Of a stretch of DNA of 64,000 nt, positions 16,486 to 25,396 are shown in pieces (position 1 is the first letter of the stretch; each line of letters begins with the position of its first letter). The notes beneath the pieces are model-generated. The model was not told where the DNA came from and ran no database searches. It saw nothing but the letters and a program-made list of their open reading frames with translations. The position numbers and the translations under genes were made by a program. This stretch comes from Roseitalea sp. MMSF_3546 (GTDB taxonomy: Bacteria; Pseudomonadota; Alphaproteobacteria; Rhizobiales; Rhizobiaceae): the NCBI RefSeq assembly GCF_030732865.1, contig NZ_JASHKB010000013.1, positions 1 through 64,000 on the forward strand, in the 5' to 3' direction.

Positions 16486-18023
16486 CCGAAAGCGAACCGA
16501 CACTTCGCCTTGAGGGCATCGTCAAGACCTTTCCCGGCGTGCGCGCGCTCGACGGCGTCAGCTTTGAGGTCCGCGCCGGCGAGGTGCACGCGCTGCTTGG
16601 CGAGAACGGCGCCGGCAAGTCGACGCTGATGAAGGTGCTCGCCGGCATGTACCAGCCCGATGCCGGACAGATCGTCGTCAGCGGCAGGCCTGTCGTCATG
16701 CGCAACCCGATCGAGGCCAAGCACAACGGCGTCATCCTCATCCACCAGGAGCTGTCGCTGGCCGAAGAGATGAGTGTGGCCGAGAACATCTTCCTGGGCG
16801 AGTTGCCGCGCCGGCGCTGGGGCTTTGTCGACTGGAAATCGCTGCACGAGCGCGTCGCCACCATCCTCGACAAGCTCAATTGCGATTTCGGCCCGCGCAC
16901 GCGCATCGACACGCTGTCGATCGCCAAGAAGCAGATGGTCGAGATCGCCCGCGCGCTCACGCACCAGGCCCGGATCGTCGTCTTCGACGAGCCCACCGCC
17001 TCGCTCACCGACCAGGAAAAGGTCGTCCTGTTCGACATCATCCGCGACCTGCAAAGGGACGGCGTCGGCATCGTCTACATCTCCCACCGCATGGAGGAGA
17101 TCTTCACCATTTCCAACCGCATCTCCGTGCTGCGCGACGGGACCCATCGTGGCACGCTCGAGACCGCCGAAACCGACGAGGACGAGGTCACGCGCCTGAT
17201 GATCGGGCGCAGCCTGAGCTATGAGCGCAACCGCGAGGCCCCCGACGTCGGCGATGTCGCGCTCGCCGTCGAGGGCCTGTCCTGCGGCAGGCTGTTCGAC
17301 GACATCGGTTTCGAACTGCGCGCCGGCGAGGTGCTGGGCTTTTACGGTCTGGTCGGCGCCGGCCGAACCGAGCTCGCCGAAACCCTGTTCGGCCTGCGCA
17401 GGCCCACTGCCGGCCGCATCGTGCTCGGCGGCAGCGAGGCACGCATCGACTCCTCGGTCGAGGCCATCCGGCAGGGCATTTCGCTGGTGCCCGAAAGCCG
17501 CAAGGAACAGGGCCTGGTCTTGTCCATGAACTGCCGTGACAACATGACGCTGCCGCAGATCGACGATCTGACGGCCGGCCCGTTCGTCTCCAATGGCGGC
17601 GAGATCGCGATCTACGACATGTATCGCGACCAGCTCGACATCAAGGCGCCGAGCTGGCGCCAGCTCGTCCAGTTCCTGTCCGGCGGCAACCAGCAGAAGA
17701 TCGTCATCGGCAAATGGCTTGCCATGAAGCCGCGCGTGCTGATTGTCGACGAGCCCACGCGCGGCATCGATGTCGGCTCGAAGGCCGAGATCCACAATCT
17801 GCTGCGCGAACTGGCGCGGTCGGGCTACGCGGTCATGGTCATTTCCTCGGAGATGCCCGAGGTGCTGCATGTCTCCGACCGCATCATCGCCATGTATCAG
17901 GGGCGGATCACCCGGCAGTTCACCGCCGCCGAGGTCAATGAGGACAACCTCGTCCAGGCGATCTCCGGCATCGGTCCGGGGAGCGGCGGCAAGGCCCGGC
18001 CGATCGGCGCGCAGGCGGCCTGA
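16482..18023 (+). CDS. Sugar ABC transporter ATPase (CUT2, RbsA-like)
   Basis: Tandem ATPase (513 aa). First domain: Walker A GENGAGKST near residue 38 and Walker B VFDEPTASLT; SIAKKQMVEIARA occupies the signature region. Second domain: GLVGAGRTELAETLFG (degenerate Walker A), LSGGNQQKIVIGKWL and IVDEPTRGIDVGSK. This layout is characteristic of CUT2 sugar importers. The GTG start at 16482 overlaps the permease stop codon in GTGA, indicating translational coupling; the frame stays open far upstream only as a shadow of the permease. Last gene of the importer operon. Confidence 0.92.
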   Translation: MTESEPTLRLEGIVKTFPGVRALDGVSFEVRAGEVHALLGENGAGKSTLMKVLAGMYQPDAGQIVVSGRPVVMRNPIEAKHNGVILIHQELSLAEEMSVAENIFLGELPRRRWGFVDWKSLHERVATILDKLNCDFGPRTRIDTLSIAKKQMVEIARALTHQARIVVFDEPTASLTDQEKVVLFDIIRDLQRDGVGIVYISHRMEEIFTISNRISVLRDGTHRGTLETAETDEDEVTRLMIGRSLSYERNREAPDVGDVALAVEGLSCGRLFDDIGFELRAGEVLGFYGLVGAGRTELAETLFGLRRPTAGRIVLGGSEARIDSSVEAIRQGISLVPESRKEQGLVLSMNCRDNMTLPQIDDLTAGPFVSNGGEIAIYDMYRDQLDIKAPSWRQLVQFLSGGNQQKIVIGKWLAMKPRVLIVDEPTRGIDVGSKAEIHNLLRELARSGYAVMVISSEMPEVLHVSDRIIAMYQGRITRQFTAAEVNEDNLVQAISGIGPGSGGKARPIGAQAA

Positions 18024-18441
18024 ACACGGTGATCGGGCGACCTCTCCGGTGTCGCAATTGGACCATTGTGACAATTTCGAGGCGATTTCTTCGGTCGGCT
18101 TGCCGGCCGAAAAGGCCTTGTGCGCCAATGGCTTCAGGCTCGTCTCACCGGCCAGGGGCATCGCCCCTGCACGCATTGGGGGTTGACCTTGGTCGCTGAT
18201 TGGCCATGCTTATGAGAGGCAACAGGTGGAGGCTCGCCATTCGGGGCAGAAAGAAAAAATTGGATCGATACCGGTCGGATTGCCGCTTCTGCGCGAATGT
18301 CGTGAGACCACGGGAACGCCCCCCGGCTTTCTGACGTTGCTCTTTTGGACAGGACCGCAAGCGCGGACTGGTTGCCCGCTTCGGGCGTCTTACCGCTTCC
18401 GGCTTCTGGTCCCCCGATGTTCTGCTCAACAGGAGTTATTC
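18024..18441. other. Intergenic region between sugar importer and betaine importer
   Basis: 418 nt with no credible gene. A perfect 7-bp stem with a 3-nt loop (CAGGGGC at 18153-18159, GCCCCTG at 18163-18169) may end the sugar operon but lacks a T-run. At 18055-18076 lies CAATTG followed by the odd palindrome ATTGT-G-ACAAT, a possible operator. TTGACC at 18183-18188 could be a -35 element, but no well-spaced -10 is obvious. The SBP ribosome site AGGAG lies at the right end. Confidence 0.4.
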
Positions 18442-19413
18442 ATGCGTAAACTCGCACTTGCCACATGTGTCGGCGCCGCCATGTTCCCGGCCGCCGCACT
18501 CGCCCAGGACGACGGCTGCGGCGAAGTCTCGATCACCGAGATGAACTGGGCTTCGGCCTCGATCGTCACCCAGGTCGCCAATTTCATCATGGAACAGGGT
18601 TACGGCTGCGACGTGACGATCGTTCCATCGGACACCGTGCCGGCCGTGACGTCGGTGGCCGAGAACAACGAGCCCGATATCCTCACCGAACTGTGGCGCA
18701 ACTCGACCGGCGAAGTCTATCAGCGCCTCGTCGACGAGGGTAAGATCGAGCCGGTTGCCGACGTGCTCGATCCCGGTGGCGTCGAAGGCTGGTGGATCCC
18801 GACCTATCTCGCCGAGGAGCATCCCGAACTGACCGATCTCGAGGGCGTGCTCAACAACCCCGAACTCGTCGGTGGCCAGTTCAACAACTGCCCGGACGGC
18901 TGGGGCTGCCGGGTCGTCAACGACAATCTGATCCGCGCCATCGATCTGGAAGACCATGGCATCGAGGTCTTCAACCACGGTTCGGGCGAAACGCTCGCCA
19001 CCTCGATGGCCTCGGCCGTCGAGAACGAGGAACCCTGGTTCGGCTACTACTGGGGCCCGACCGTGCCGCTCGGCAAGTACGACATGACCCAGGTCGACCT
19101 CGGCGAGGTCAAGCCGGACGTTCACGCGGCGAACGCCACGCCGGACAATCCGGACCCGCAGGTCTCCGACTTCCCCGCCGCGCCGGTGCTGACCGTCGTC
19201 ACCAGCGACTTCGGCGAGCGCGAGCCGGAAATCGTCGAGTTCCTATCGAACATGACCTTTCCGACCGAGCTGATGAGCTCGCTGCTGGCCTGGCAGGACG
19301 AGAACAGCGCCTCGGGCGAGGAAGCGGCCGTCTACTTCCTGCAGAACAACACCGAGCTGTGGTCTGAGTGGATCAACGACGCCGCGCGCGAGAATCTCTC
19401 GGGCCTTCTGTAA
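18442..19413 (+). CDS. Glycine betaine/choline-type ABC transporter substrate-binding protein
   Basis: Periplasmic binding protein (323 aa) of the OpuAC/ProX/ChoX family, binding quaternary ammonium osmoprotectants. Signal peptide ends AAALAQ-DD. The mature N-terminus ITEMNWASASIVTQVANFIMEQ and the aromatic-rich stretches ILTELWRN, GWWIPTYL and FGYYWGPT supply the Trp/Tyr residues that usually form the cation-pi cage. Start ATG follows AGGAGTTATTC. It heads an SBP-permease-ATPase operon. A 10-bp-stem hairpin with a T-rich tail follows, probably lowering expression of the permease relative to the SBP. Betaine versus choline versus proline betaine cannot be decided. Confidence 0.88.
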   Translation: MRKLALATCVGAAMFPAAALAQDDGCGEVSITEMNWASASIVTQVANFIMEQGYGCDVTIVPSDTVPAVTSVAENNEPDILTELWRNSTGEVYQRLVDEGKIEPVADVLDPGGVEGWWIPTYLAEEHPELTDLEGVLNNPELVGGQFNNCPDGWGCRVVNDNLIRAIDLEDHGIEVFNHGSGETLATSMASAVENEEPWFGYYWGPTVPLGKYDMTQVDLGEVKPDVHAANATPDNPDPQVSDFPAAPVLTVVTSDFGEREPEIVEFLSNMTFPTELMSSLLAWQDENSASGEEAAVYFLQNNTELWSEWINDAARENLSGLL

Positions 19414-19438
19414 GGCTCCCCGTTAACGGATGAACACC

Positions 19439-19475
19439 GGACAGGGCCGTCAGCCGGCCCTGTCCTCTCTTTATT
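19439..19475 (+). terminator. Attenuator-like hairpin between SBP and permease
   Basis: Perfect 10-bp stem (GGACAGGGCC at 19439-19448 and GGCCCTGTCC at 19456-19465) with a 7-nt loop, followed by TCTCTTTATT. This resembles an intrinsic terminator and sits between the SBP stop codon and the permease start. Partial termination here would give excess SBP transcript. Confidence 0.7.
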
Positions 19476-19515
19476 GAACAGGGGGCGCCGCCCGACACCA
19501 ACCGGCGCTTGATTG

Positions 19516-20556
19516 ATGGCAACATATGATTTCGTGTTCGACGCGCTTGGCTTGCGCGGGTGGTGCGACGCAGGCGGCTCTCAGGCGCCTGCTTCGATGT
19601 CCGACCTGCTCGCTCAGGCCCAGGGCGCCGATGCTCCGGCACCGTCCCTGTGGGATCTGCCGTTCCCCTCGCTCGACGCGCTGAACGAAGCCTGCGGCCG
19701 CATCCCGCAGTCTCGCGATCTCACGCGCGGGCTCGAGCAGGGTTTCCTCGACATCAAGGACGCACTGTCGCTCGTCCTCGACCCGATCACGCAGCCACTG
19801 AGCTGGATGCTCAATGGCGCGCTGTGGACGATCCTGAACACGCCGTGGTGGATCGTCATTCCGGCGCTTTTGCTCGTGACCTTCTTCGTGGCGCGCTCAT
19901 GGGGCCTGGTCGGCTTCGTTGCGGCCTGTATCGGTCTGCTGGCCTTCATCGACCACTATGAATTCGCCATGCAGACGCTGGCCATCATATTCGTCTGCGC
20001 CTTCCTGTGCGTGCTGCTGGGCGTGCCCATCGGCATCGGCATGTCACGGTCCGATGCGGCACAGCGCGCGATCATACCCGTGCTCGACATGCTGCAGACG
20101 CTGCCGCCCTTTGTCTATCTCATTCCGCTGATCTTTCTGTTCAGCGTCACCGAACCCAAGCTCTACGGCATCGCGATCATCCTTTACGCCATCGTGCCGG
20201 TCATCCGGCTGACGGACCTGGGCATCCGGCTGGTCGATCCGGCCGTCATCGAGGCCGCCGACGCCTTCGGCATGACCGACCGGCAGAAGCTCTACGGCGT
20301 GCAGGTGCCGCTGGCGCTGCCCAACATCATGGCCGGCGTCAACCAGACGATCATGATGAGCCTGGCCATGGTGGTGATCGCCTCGCTGGTCTCCGCGCCA
20401 GGGCTCGGCGTGCTGGTGCTGCGCGGCATCCGCAATCTCGAACTGGGCGTGGGCCTCGTCGCCGGACTGGGGATCGTGCTGCTGGCGATCATCCTCGACC
20501 GCGTGACCAAGGCATCGCTGGCCCGCGTCAACGCTTCGCAGAAGGCCGGGGGCTGA
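19516..20556 (+). CDS. proW: Glycine betaine/proline-type ABC transporter permease
   Basis: Membrane subunit (346 aa) of the ProW/OpuAB family. After an approximately 100-residue N-terminal region it has hydrophobic segments starting near LWTILNTPWWIVIPALLLVT. The EAA-loop region reads EAADAFGMTDRQKLYGVQVP, followed by LALPNIMAGVNQTIMMSLAM, both diagnostic for this family. TTG at 19513 is directly before ATG 19516; the ATG is preferred. Three nt separate its stop codon from the ATPase start. It would form the channel for the upstream SBP. Confidence 0.9.
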   Translation: MATYDFVFDALGLRGWCDAGGSQAPASMSDLLAQAQGADAPAPSLWDLPFPSLDALNEACGRIPQSRDLTRGLEQGFLDIKDALSLVLDPITQPLSWMLNGALWTILNTPWWIVIPALLLVTFFVARSWGLVGFVAACIGLLAFIDHYEFAMQTLAIIFVCAFLCVLLGVPIGIGMSRSDAAQRAIIPVLDMLQTLPPFVYLIPLIFLFSVTEPKLYGIAIILYAIVPVIRLTDLGIRLVDPAVIEAADAFGMTDRQKLYGVQVPLALPNIMAGVNQTIMMSLAMVVIASLVSAPGLGVLVLRGIRNLELGVGLVAGLGIVLLAIILDRVTKASLARVNASQKAGG

Positions 20557-20559
20557 ACG

Positions 20560-21627
20560 ATGAGCGACGAAGCCGTCAAGATTCGCATCCGCGAGCTCTA
20601 CAAGATCTTCGGCGAGGACCCGCAAGCGGCCCTCGAACAGGTCAAGGCCGGCATGTCCAAGCCCGAACTGCTCGACCAGACCAACCACGTGCTCGGCCTG
20701 TCGGACATCAATGTCGACATCCGCGACGGGCTGACCACGGTGATCATGGGGCTGTCGGGCTCGGGCAAGTCCACGCTGATCCGGCACCTCAACCGCCTGA
20801 TCGAGCCGACCGCCGGCGAGGTGCTGGTCGACGGCGAGGACATACTGGACTACGGCCCGGCGCAGCTGCGCGACCTGCGGCGCCGGCGCATGTCCATGGT
20901 GTTCCAGAAATTCGCGCTCTTCCCGCACCGGACGGTGCTGGAGAACGCCGCGCTGGCGCTGGACGTGCGCGGCATCGCCCGTGCCGAATACGAAAAGGAA
21001 GCCACCAAATGGCTCGACCGTGTCGGTCTTGGCGGCAATGAATCGCAGTTCCCGCATCAGCTTTCGGGCGGCATGCAGCAGCGCGTCGGCATTGCCCGGG
21101 CATTGGCGTCGAACTCCGAGATCATGCTCATGGACGAGGCCTTCTCGGCGCTCGACCCGCTGATCCGCACCGACATGCAGAACCTGCTCGTCGAACTGCA
21201 GGCCGAACTGCAAAAGACCATCGTGTTCATCACCCACGATCTGGACGAGGCGCTCAAGCTCGCCGACCATCTGGTCATCCTCAACGAGGGCGCCGTCGTC
21301 CAGCAGGGCGAGCCGCAGCACATCCTGCTGCATCCGGCCGATCCCTACATCGAGGACTTCGTGTCCGACATCAACCGGGCGCGCGTGCTCAAGGTGCGCT
21401 CGGTCATGACCCGGGACGAGGGGCCGGCGGGACCGATCGCCGGCGAGGTCGACCAGGAAGCGACGCTCGAGGACGTCATCTCCATTTCCGAGGGCGACAT
21501 CTCCAAGAACTATCTGGTCACCAAGGACGGCCAGCGGGTCGGAACGCTGAAGATGAAGGATCTGGTCAAGGCGCTGGTGCCCTCCAAGCCCGCCGAGGAC
21601 GGCATCCGCGTCAAGATGAGCGCCTGA
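20560..21627 (+). CDS. proV: Glycine betaine/proline-type ABC transporter ATPase
   Basis: ATP-binding subunit (355 aa). The N-terminal extension KIRIRELYKIFGEDP and the spacer before the first strand are typical of ProV/OpuAA. Walker A GLSGSGKSTL near residues 64-73, Q-loop MVFQKFALFPHRTV, signature LSGGMQQRVGIARAL and Walker B IMLMDEAFSALD are intact. The C-terminus, about 260-355, holds one reduced CBS-like segment (YLVTKDGQRVGTLKMKDLV) rather than the two CBS domains of the 400-aa E. coli ProV. Ionic-strength sensing by tandem CBS may therefore be altered. Confidence 0.92.
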   Translation: MSDEAVKIRIRELYKIFGEDPQAALEQVKAGMSKPELLDQTNHVLGLSDINVDIRDGLTTVIMGLSGSGKSTLIRHLNRLIEPTAGEVLVDGEDILDYGPAQLRDLRRRRMSMVFQKFALFPHRTVLENAALALDVRGIARAEYEKEATKWLDRVGLGGNESQFPHQLSGGMQQRVGIARALASNSEIMLMDEAFSALDPLIRTDMQNLLVELQAELQKTIVFITHDLDEALKLADHLVILNEGAVVQQGEPQHILLHPADPYIEDFVSDINRARVLKVRSVMTRDEGPAGPIAGEVDQEATLEDVISISEGDISKNYLVTKDGQRVGTLKMKDLVKALVPSKPAEDGIRVKMSA

Positions 21628-21695
21628 CCGACCGGAAGAACCCGACGACATGGCACGGTGCGGCCGGAACGCCGCGCCGACCGCGAGGGTTATCC

Positions 21696-21716
21696 CGGGA
21701 TCGCGTGTTGATCCCG
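21696..21716 (+). other. Hairpin between betaine importer and asnO
   Basis: CGGGATC (21696-21702) and GATCCCG (21710-21716) form a 7-bp stem with a 7-nt loop in the 147-nt gap. No T-run follows, so its role as terminator or as a control element for the NAGGN genes is open. Confidence 0.35.
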
Positions 21717-21774
21717 CCGCACCCCTGCGTCACAACAGAACCGATCGCAATCCGACGAAAGGCCGCTTTCCGAT

Positions 21775-23550
21775 ATGTGTGGAATTGCCGGAGAAATCCG
21801 CCTTGACGACGACTTCGCCGACCCCCGTGCCGTGGCGACGATGGTCGACGCGCTGGCGCCGCGCGGCCCCGATGGCAGCGGCGTGCTCGCCCAGGGACGG
21901 GTCGCCTTCGGCCACCGCCGCCTGAAGATCATCGATCTGTCCGACAAGGCCGCCCAGCCCATGGCCGACCCGGCGCTGGGGCTGAGCATCGTCTTCAACG
22001 GGTGCATCTACAACTATCCCGAACTGCGCGCCGAACTCGCCGCCGCCGGCTACCACTTCTTCTCCGACGGCGACACCGAGGTCGTCCTCAAGGCGTTCCA
22101 CAAATGGGGCGAGGCGTGCGTGACGCGCTTTCACGGCATGTTCGCCTTCGCCATCCATGACCGCGACAGCGGCCGCGTGACGCTGGCGCGCGACCGGTTC
22201 GGCATCAAGCCGCTCTACCTTGCCGAAGGTCCGGGGCGCCTGCGCTTTGCCTCCACCCTGCCGGCGCTGCTCGCCGCCGGCGAGGTCGACACGCAGATCG
22301 ACCCGGGCGCGCTGCACAACTACATGTCCTTTCACGCCGTCGTGCCGCCGCCGCGCACCATCCTTCGGGGCGTGCGCAAGCTGCCGCCGGCGACAACGCG
22401 CACCATCGAGCCCGACGGGCGGACACGCGACCGGCTCTATTGGGAGCCCTCCTATGAGCGGCGCGCCGAAGATGGCGGCCTGACCGCCGATGACTGGCGC
22501 GACCGCGTGCTCGCCGCGCTGCGCACCGCCGTGCGGCGCCGCATGGTCGCCGATGTGCCCGTCGGCGTGCTCCTGTCGGGCGGTGTCGATTCCTCGGTCA
22601 TTGTCGGTCTTCTCGCCGAGGAGGGCCAGAAGGATCTGATGACCTTTTCGATCGGCTTCGAGGAGGCGCATGGCGAAAAGGGCGACGAGTTCGTCTATTC
22701 CGACCTGATCGCCGAGCGCTTCGGCACGCGCCACCACAAGATCTTCGTGCCCGGCGACGACATGATGACCCATCTGCCCGAGGCGATCGCCGCCATGTCC
22801 GAGCCGATGGTTTCATACGACAATATCGGCTTCTACCTGCTCAGCCGCGAGGTTTCCAAACACATCAAGGTGGTGCAGTCGGGTCAGGGCGCCGACGAGG
22901 TGTTCGGCGGCTATCACTGGTATCCGCCGCTCGCCCATTCCAACGACGTCGCCGCCGACTATGCCCGGGTGTTCTTCGACCGCAGCCATGCCCGGCTCGC
23001 CGAGCATCTGTCGCCGCAATGGCTGGCGGACCGCGACGACAGTTTCGAACTGGTGCGCGATCACCTGATGCGGCCGAACGCGGCGACCCCGGTCGACCGC
23101 GCGCTGCGCCTTGATTCCCATGTCATGCTGGTCGACGATCCGGTCAAGCGGGTCGACAACATGACCATGGCCTGGGGGCTTGAGGCGCGCGTGCCCTTTC
23201 TCGACCACGAACTGGTCGAACTGGCCGCCTCGATCCCGCCCCAGTTCAAGCTTGCCCATGAGGGCAAGGGCGTCCTCAAGGAGGCCGCGCGGCTCGTCGT
23301 TCCCTCCGAGGTGATCGATCGCAAGAAGGGGTATTTCCCCGTGCCGCAGCTCAAATACATCCAGGGGCCGTTTCTCGACATGGTTCGCGACGCGCTGACC
23401 TCGCAGGCGGCGCGCGAGCGCGGCCTGTTCCGGCAGAGCTATCTCGACGCCCTGTTCGAGAGCCCGGCCGAGCACATCACCCCGCTGCGCGGATCGGAAC
23501 TGTGGCAGGTCGCCCTTCTTGAGATGTGGCTGCAAACGCACGACATGTAA
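21775..23550 (+). CDS. asnO: N-acetylglutaminylglutamine amidotransferase
   Basis: Asparagine-synthetase-like enzyme (591 aa) of the AsnO/NAGGN group, which forms the terminal amide of the compatible solute N-acetylglutaminylglutamine amide. The N-terminal class-II glutaminase domain begins MCGIAGE, so Cys2 is the nucleophile, with RGPDGSGV and FNGCIYNYPELR following. The C-terminal synthetase domain carries the PP-loop LLSGGVDSSVIVG near residue 268. The partner enzyme is encoded 6 nt downstream, as in rhizobia and pseudomonads. The betaine importer upstream makes this an osmoadaptation island. Start ATG gives the Cys2 needed for activity. Confidence 0.92.
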   Translation: MCGIAGEIRLDDDFADPRAVATMVDALAPRGPDGSGVLAQGRVAFGHRRLKIIDLSDKAAQPMADPALGLSIVFNGCIYNYPELRAELAAAGYHFFSDGDTEVVLKAFHKWGEACVTRFHGMFAFAIHDRDSGRVTLARDRFGIKPLYLAEGPGRLRFASTLPALLAAGEVDTQIDPGALHNYMSFHAVVPPPRTILRGVRKLPPATTRTIEPDGRTRDRLYWEPSYERRAEDGGLTADDWRDRVLAALRTAVRRRMVADVPVGVLLSGGVDSSVIVGLLAEEGQKDLMTFSIGFEEAHGEKGDEFVYSDLIAERFGTRHHKIFVPGDDMMTHLPEAIAAMSEPMVSYDNIGFYLLSREVSKHIKVVQSGQGADEVFGGYHWYPPLAHSNDVAADYARVFFDRSHARLAEHLSPQWLADRDDSFELVRDHLMRPNAATPVDRALRLDSHVMLVDDPVKRVDNMTMAWGLEARVPFLDHELVELAASIPPQFKLAHEGKGVLKEAARLVVPSEVIDRKKGYFPVPQLKYIQGPFLDMVRDALTSQAARERGLFRQSYLDALFESPAEHITPLRGSELWQVALLEMWLQTHDM

Positions 23551-23556
23551 GGGTAC

Positions 23557-25389
23557 ATGACCAAGGGCAAGGACAGCTCCAAGACGTGGGCCGGCGGACG
23601 CGAGCGCCAGCACGGCGATGCCTATGCCCATCGCCTCAAGCGCATGCGCGAGCAGGGCCTCAAGCCGCCCATCGCCCATCACGGCAATGACGCCGACCAG
23701 ATGAAGCCCGAGTTCGCGCTCGATTGCGGCTGGGGCCGGCTCGTCTTCGCCCAGACCTTCGAGACCGCCGAACCCCTGACCGCCGCCCTGCGCGGAGAGC
23801 AGCCCGACCAGCGCGACATCGCCGTCTATGTGCGCAACCCGCACGTGCTGCTGGCCCATGCCCCGCAGGAGCTGTTCCTCGACCCCTCGCACACTTTCCG
23901 GCTCGATCTTTCGCACTACCGGCCCTCTCGCCGGCCGATCAAGGGCTACTTCATCCGCCGGCTGACCTCGCAATCGGATGCCGAGGCGATCAACCGCATC
24001 TATGCCAGCCGCTCCATGGTGCCCGTACCGCCGGAATTCTTCTGGTCCAAGCGCGATGCGCGCACCATCGTCTATTTCGTCGCCGAGGATGAAAAGACCG
24101 GCGAGGTCATCGGCACCGTCACCGGCGTCGACCACATGCGCGCCTTCAACGATCCCGAGCGCGGCGCCTCGCTGTGGTGCCTGGCCGTCGATCCGGCGGC
24201 GCGCCATCCGGGCATCGGCGAGGCGCTGGTGCGGCGGCTGGCCGAATACTTCATCGCGCGCGGCGCGGCCTTTCTCGACCTGTCGGTGATGCATGACAAC
24301 GAGCAGGCCATCAAGCTTTACGAAAAGCTCGGCTTCGAGCGCGTCTCCTTCTTTTCGGTCAAGCGCAAGAACCCGATCAACGAGACCCTGTTCACCGGCC
24401 CCGAGCCGGACCACGATCTCAATCCCTACGCCACGATCATCATCGACGAGGCGCGCCGCCGCGGAATCCATGTCGACATCGTCGACGCCAGGGGCGGCTT
24501 CTTCCGCCTGACCCAGGGCGGCCGCTCCATCCTGTGCCGGGAAAGCCTGTCGGAGCTGACCACGGCCGTGGCCATGTCGATCTGCGACGACAAGGCGGTC
24601 ACGCGCCGCATCGTCGGCGCGGCCGGCGTGCGCGTGCCCGAACAGTTGTCCGGCGATGCCAGCCCCGACGAGATCGCCGAGTTCGTCGCCCGTTTCGGCA
24701 CGATCGTCGTCAAGCCGGCGCGCGGCGAGCAGGGCAGGGGCGTCTCGGTCGGCCTGTCCGATATGGACGATATCGAGGCGGCGATCGCGGCCGCGCGCGA
24801 GGTGTCGGACACGGTCCTGCTCGAGGAGTGCGTCGAGGGCGAGGATCTGCGGCTGGTTGTCATCAATTTTCGCGTGGTCGCCGCCGCCGTGCGCCGCCCG
24901 CCAGTGATCGTCGGCGACGGCGAGCGCTCCATCGCCGACCTGATCGCCGCGCAGAGCCGCCGCCGTGCCGCCGCAACGGGCGGGGAATCGCGCATTCCGC
25001 TCGATGCGGAGACCGAGCGCACCGTGGCCCAGGCCGGCTATGCGCTGGAGGACATTCTGCCCGCCAGGACCCAGCTCGCCGTGCGCCGCACCGCCAATCT
25101 GCACACCGGCGGCACGATCCACGACGTCACCGACACGGTCAATCCGGTGCTGGTCGAGGCCGGCATCAATGCCGCCCGCGCCATCGACATCCCGGTGACG
25201 GGCATCGACCTGATGGTGCGCTCGCCGCATGAGGCCGACTACGCCTTCATCGAGGCCAATGAGCGGCCCGGCCTTGCCAATCACGAGCCGCAGCCGACCG
25301 CCGAGCGCTTCATCGATCTGTTGTTTCCGCTGTCCATGCCCGCCTCGGCGCGGCAGGCGCTGCGGCAGGCCGGCGACCCGGCGCCGTAG
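23557..25389 (+). CDS. ngs: N-acetylglutaminylglutamine synthetase (GNAT + ATP-grasp)
   Basis: 610-aa two-domain enzyme that makes the acetylated glutamine dipeptide precursor used by AsnO. A GNAT acetyltransferase domain spans about residues 130-270 (SLWCLAVDPAARHPGIGEALVRR is the acetyl-CoA loop region). An ATP-grasp domain spans about 330-600 (TIVVKPARGEQGRGVSV; LLEECVEGEDLRLVVI; ITGIDLMV-type end) and is related to cyanophycin-synthetase-like ligases. This GNAT/ATP-grasp fusion paired with an asparagine-synthetase paralogue is diagnostic of the NAGGN pathway. The osmoprotectant peptidase found as a third gene in some bacteria is absent here; the next gene is convergent. Confidence 0.9.
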   Translation: MTKGKDSSKTWAGGRERQHGDAYAHRLKRMREQGLKPPIAHHGNDADQMKPEFALDCGWGRLVFAQTFETAEPLTAALRGEQPDQRDIAVYVRNPHVLLAHAPQELFLDPSHTFRLDLSHYRPSRRPIKGYFIRRLTSQSDAEAINRIYASRSMVPVPPEFFWSKRDARTIVYFVAEDEKTGEVIGTVTGVDHMRAFNDPERGASLWCLAVDPAARHPGIGEALVRRLAEYFIARGAAFLDLSVMHDNEQAIKLYEKLGFERVSFFSVKRKNPINETLFTGPEPDHDLNPYATIIIDEARRRGIHVDIVDARGGFFRLTQGGRSILCRESLSELTTAVAMSICDDKAVTRRIVGAAGVRVPEQLSGDASPDEIAEFVARFGTIVVKPARGEQGRGVSVGLSDMDDIEAAIAAAREVSDTVLLEECVEGEDLRLVVINFRVVAAAVRRPPVIVGDGERSIADLIAAQSRRRAAATGGESRIPLDAETERTVAQAGYALEDILPARTQLAVRRTANLHTGGTIHDVTDTVNPVLVEAGINAARAIDIPVTGIDLMVRSPHEADYAFIEANERPGLANHEPQPTAERFIDLLFPLSMPASARQALRQAGDPAP

Positions 25390-25396
25390 CCGCGCC

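Noticed and set aside
21775-23550. asnO as a housekeeping asparagine synthetase
   Set aside because: Direct coupling to the GNAT/ATP-grasp ngs gene identifies the NAGGN paralogue instead.
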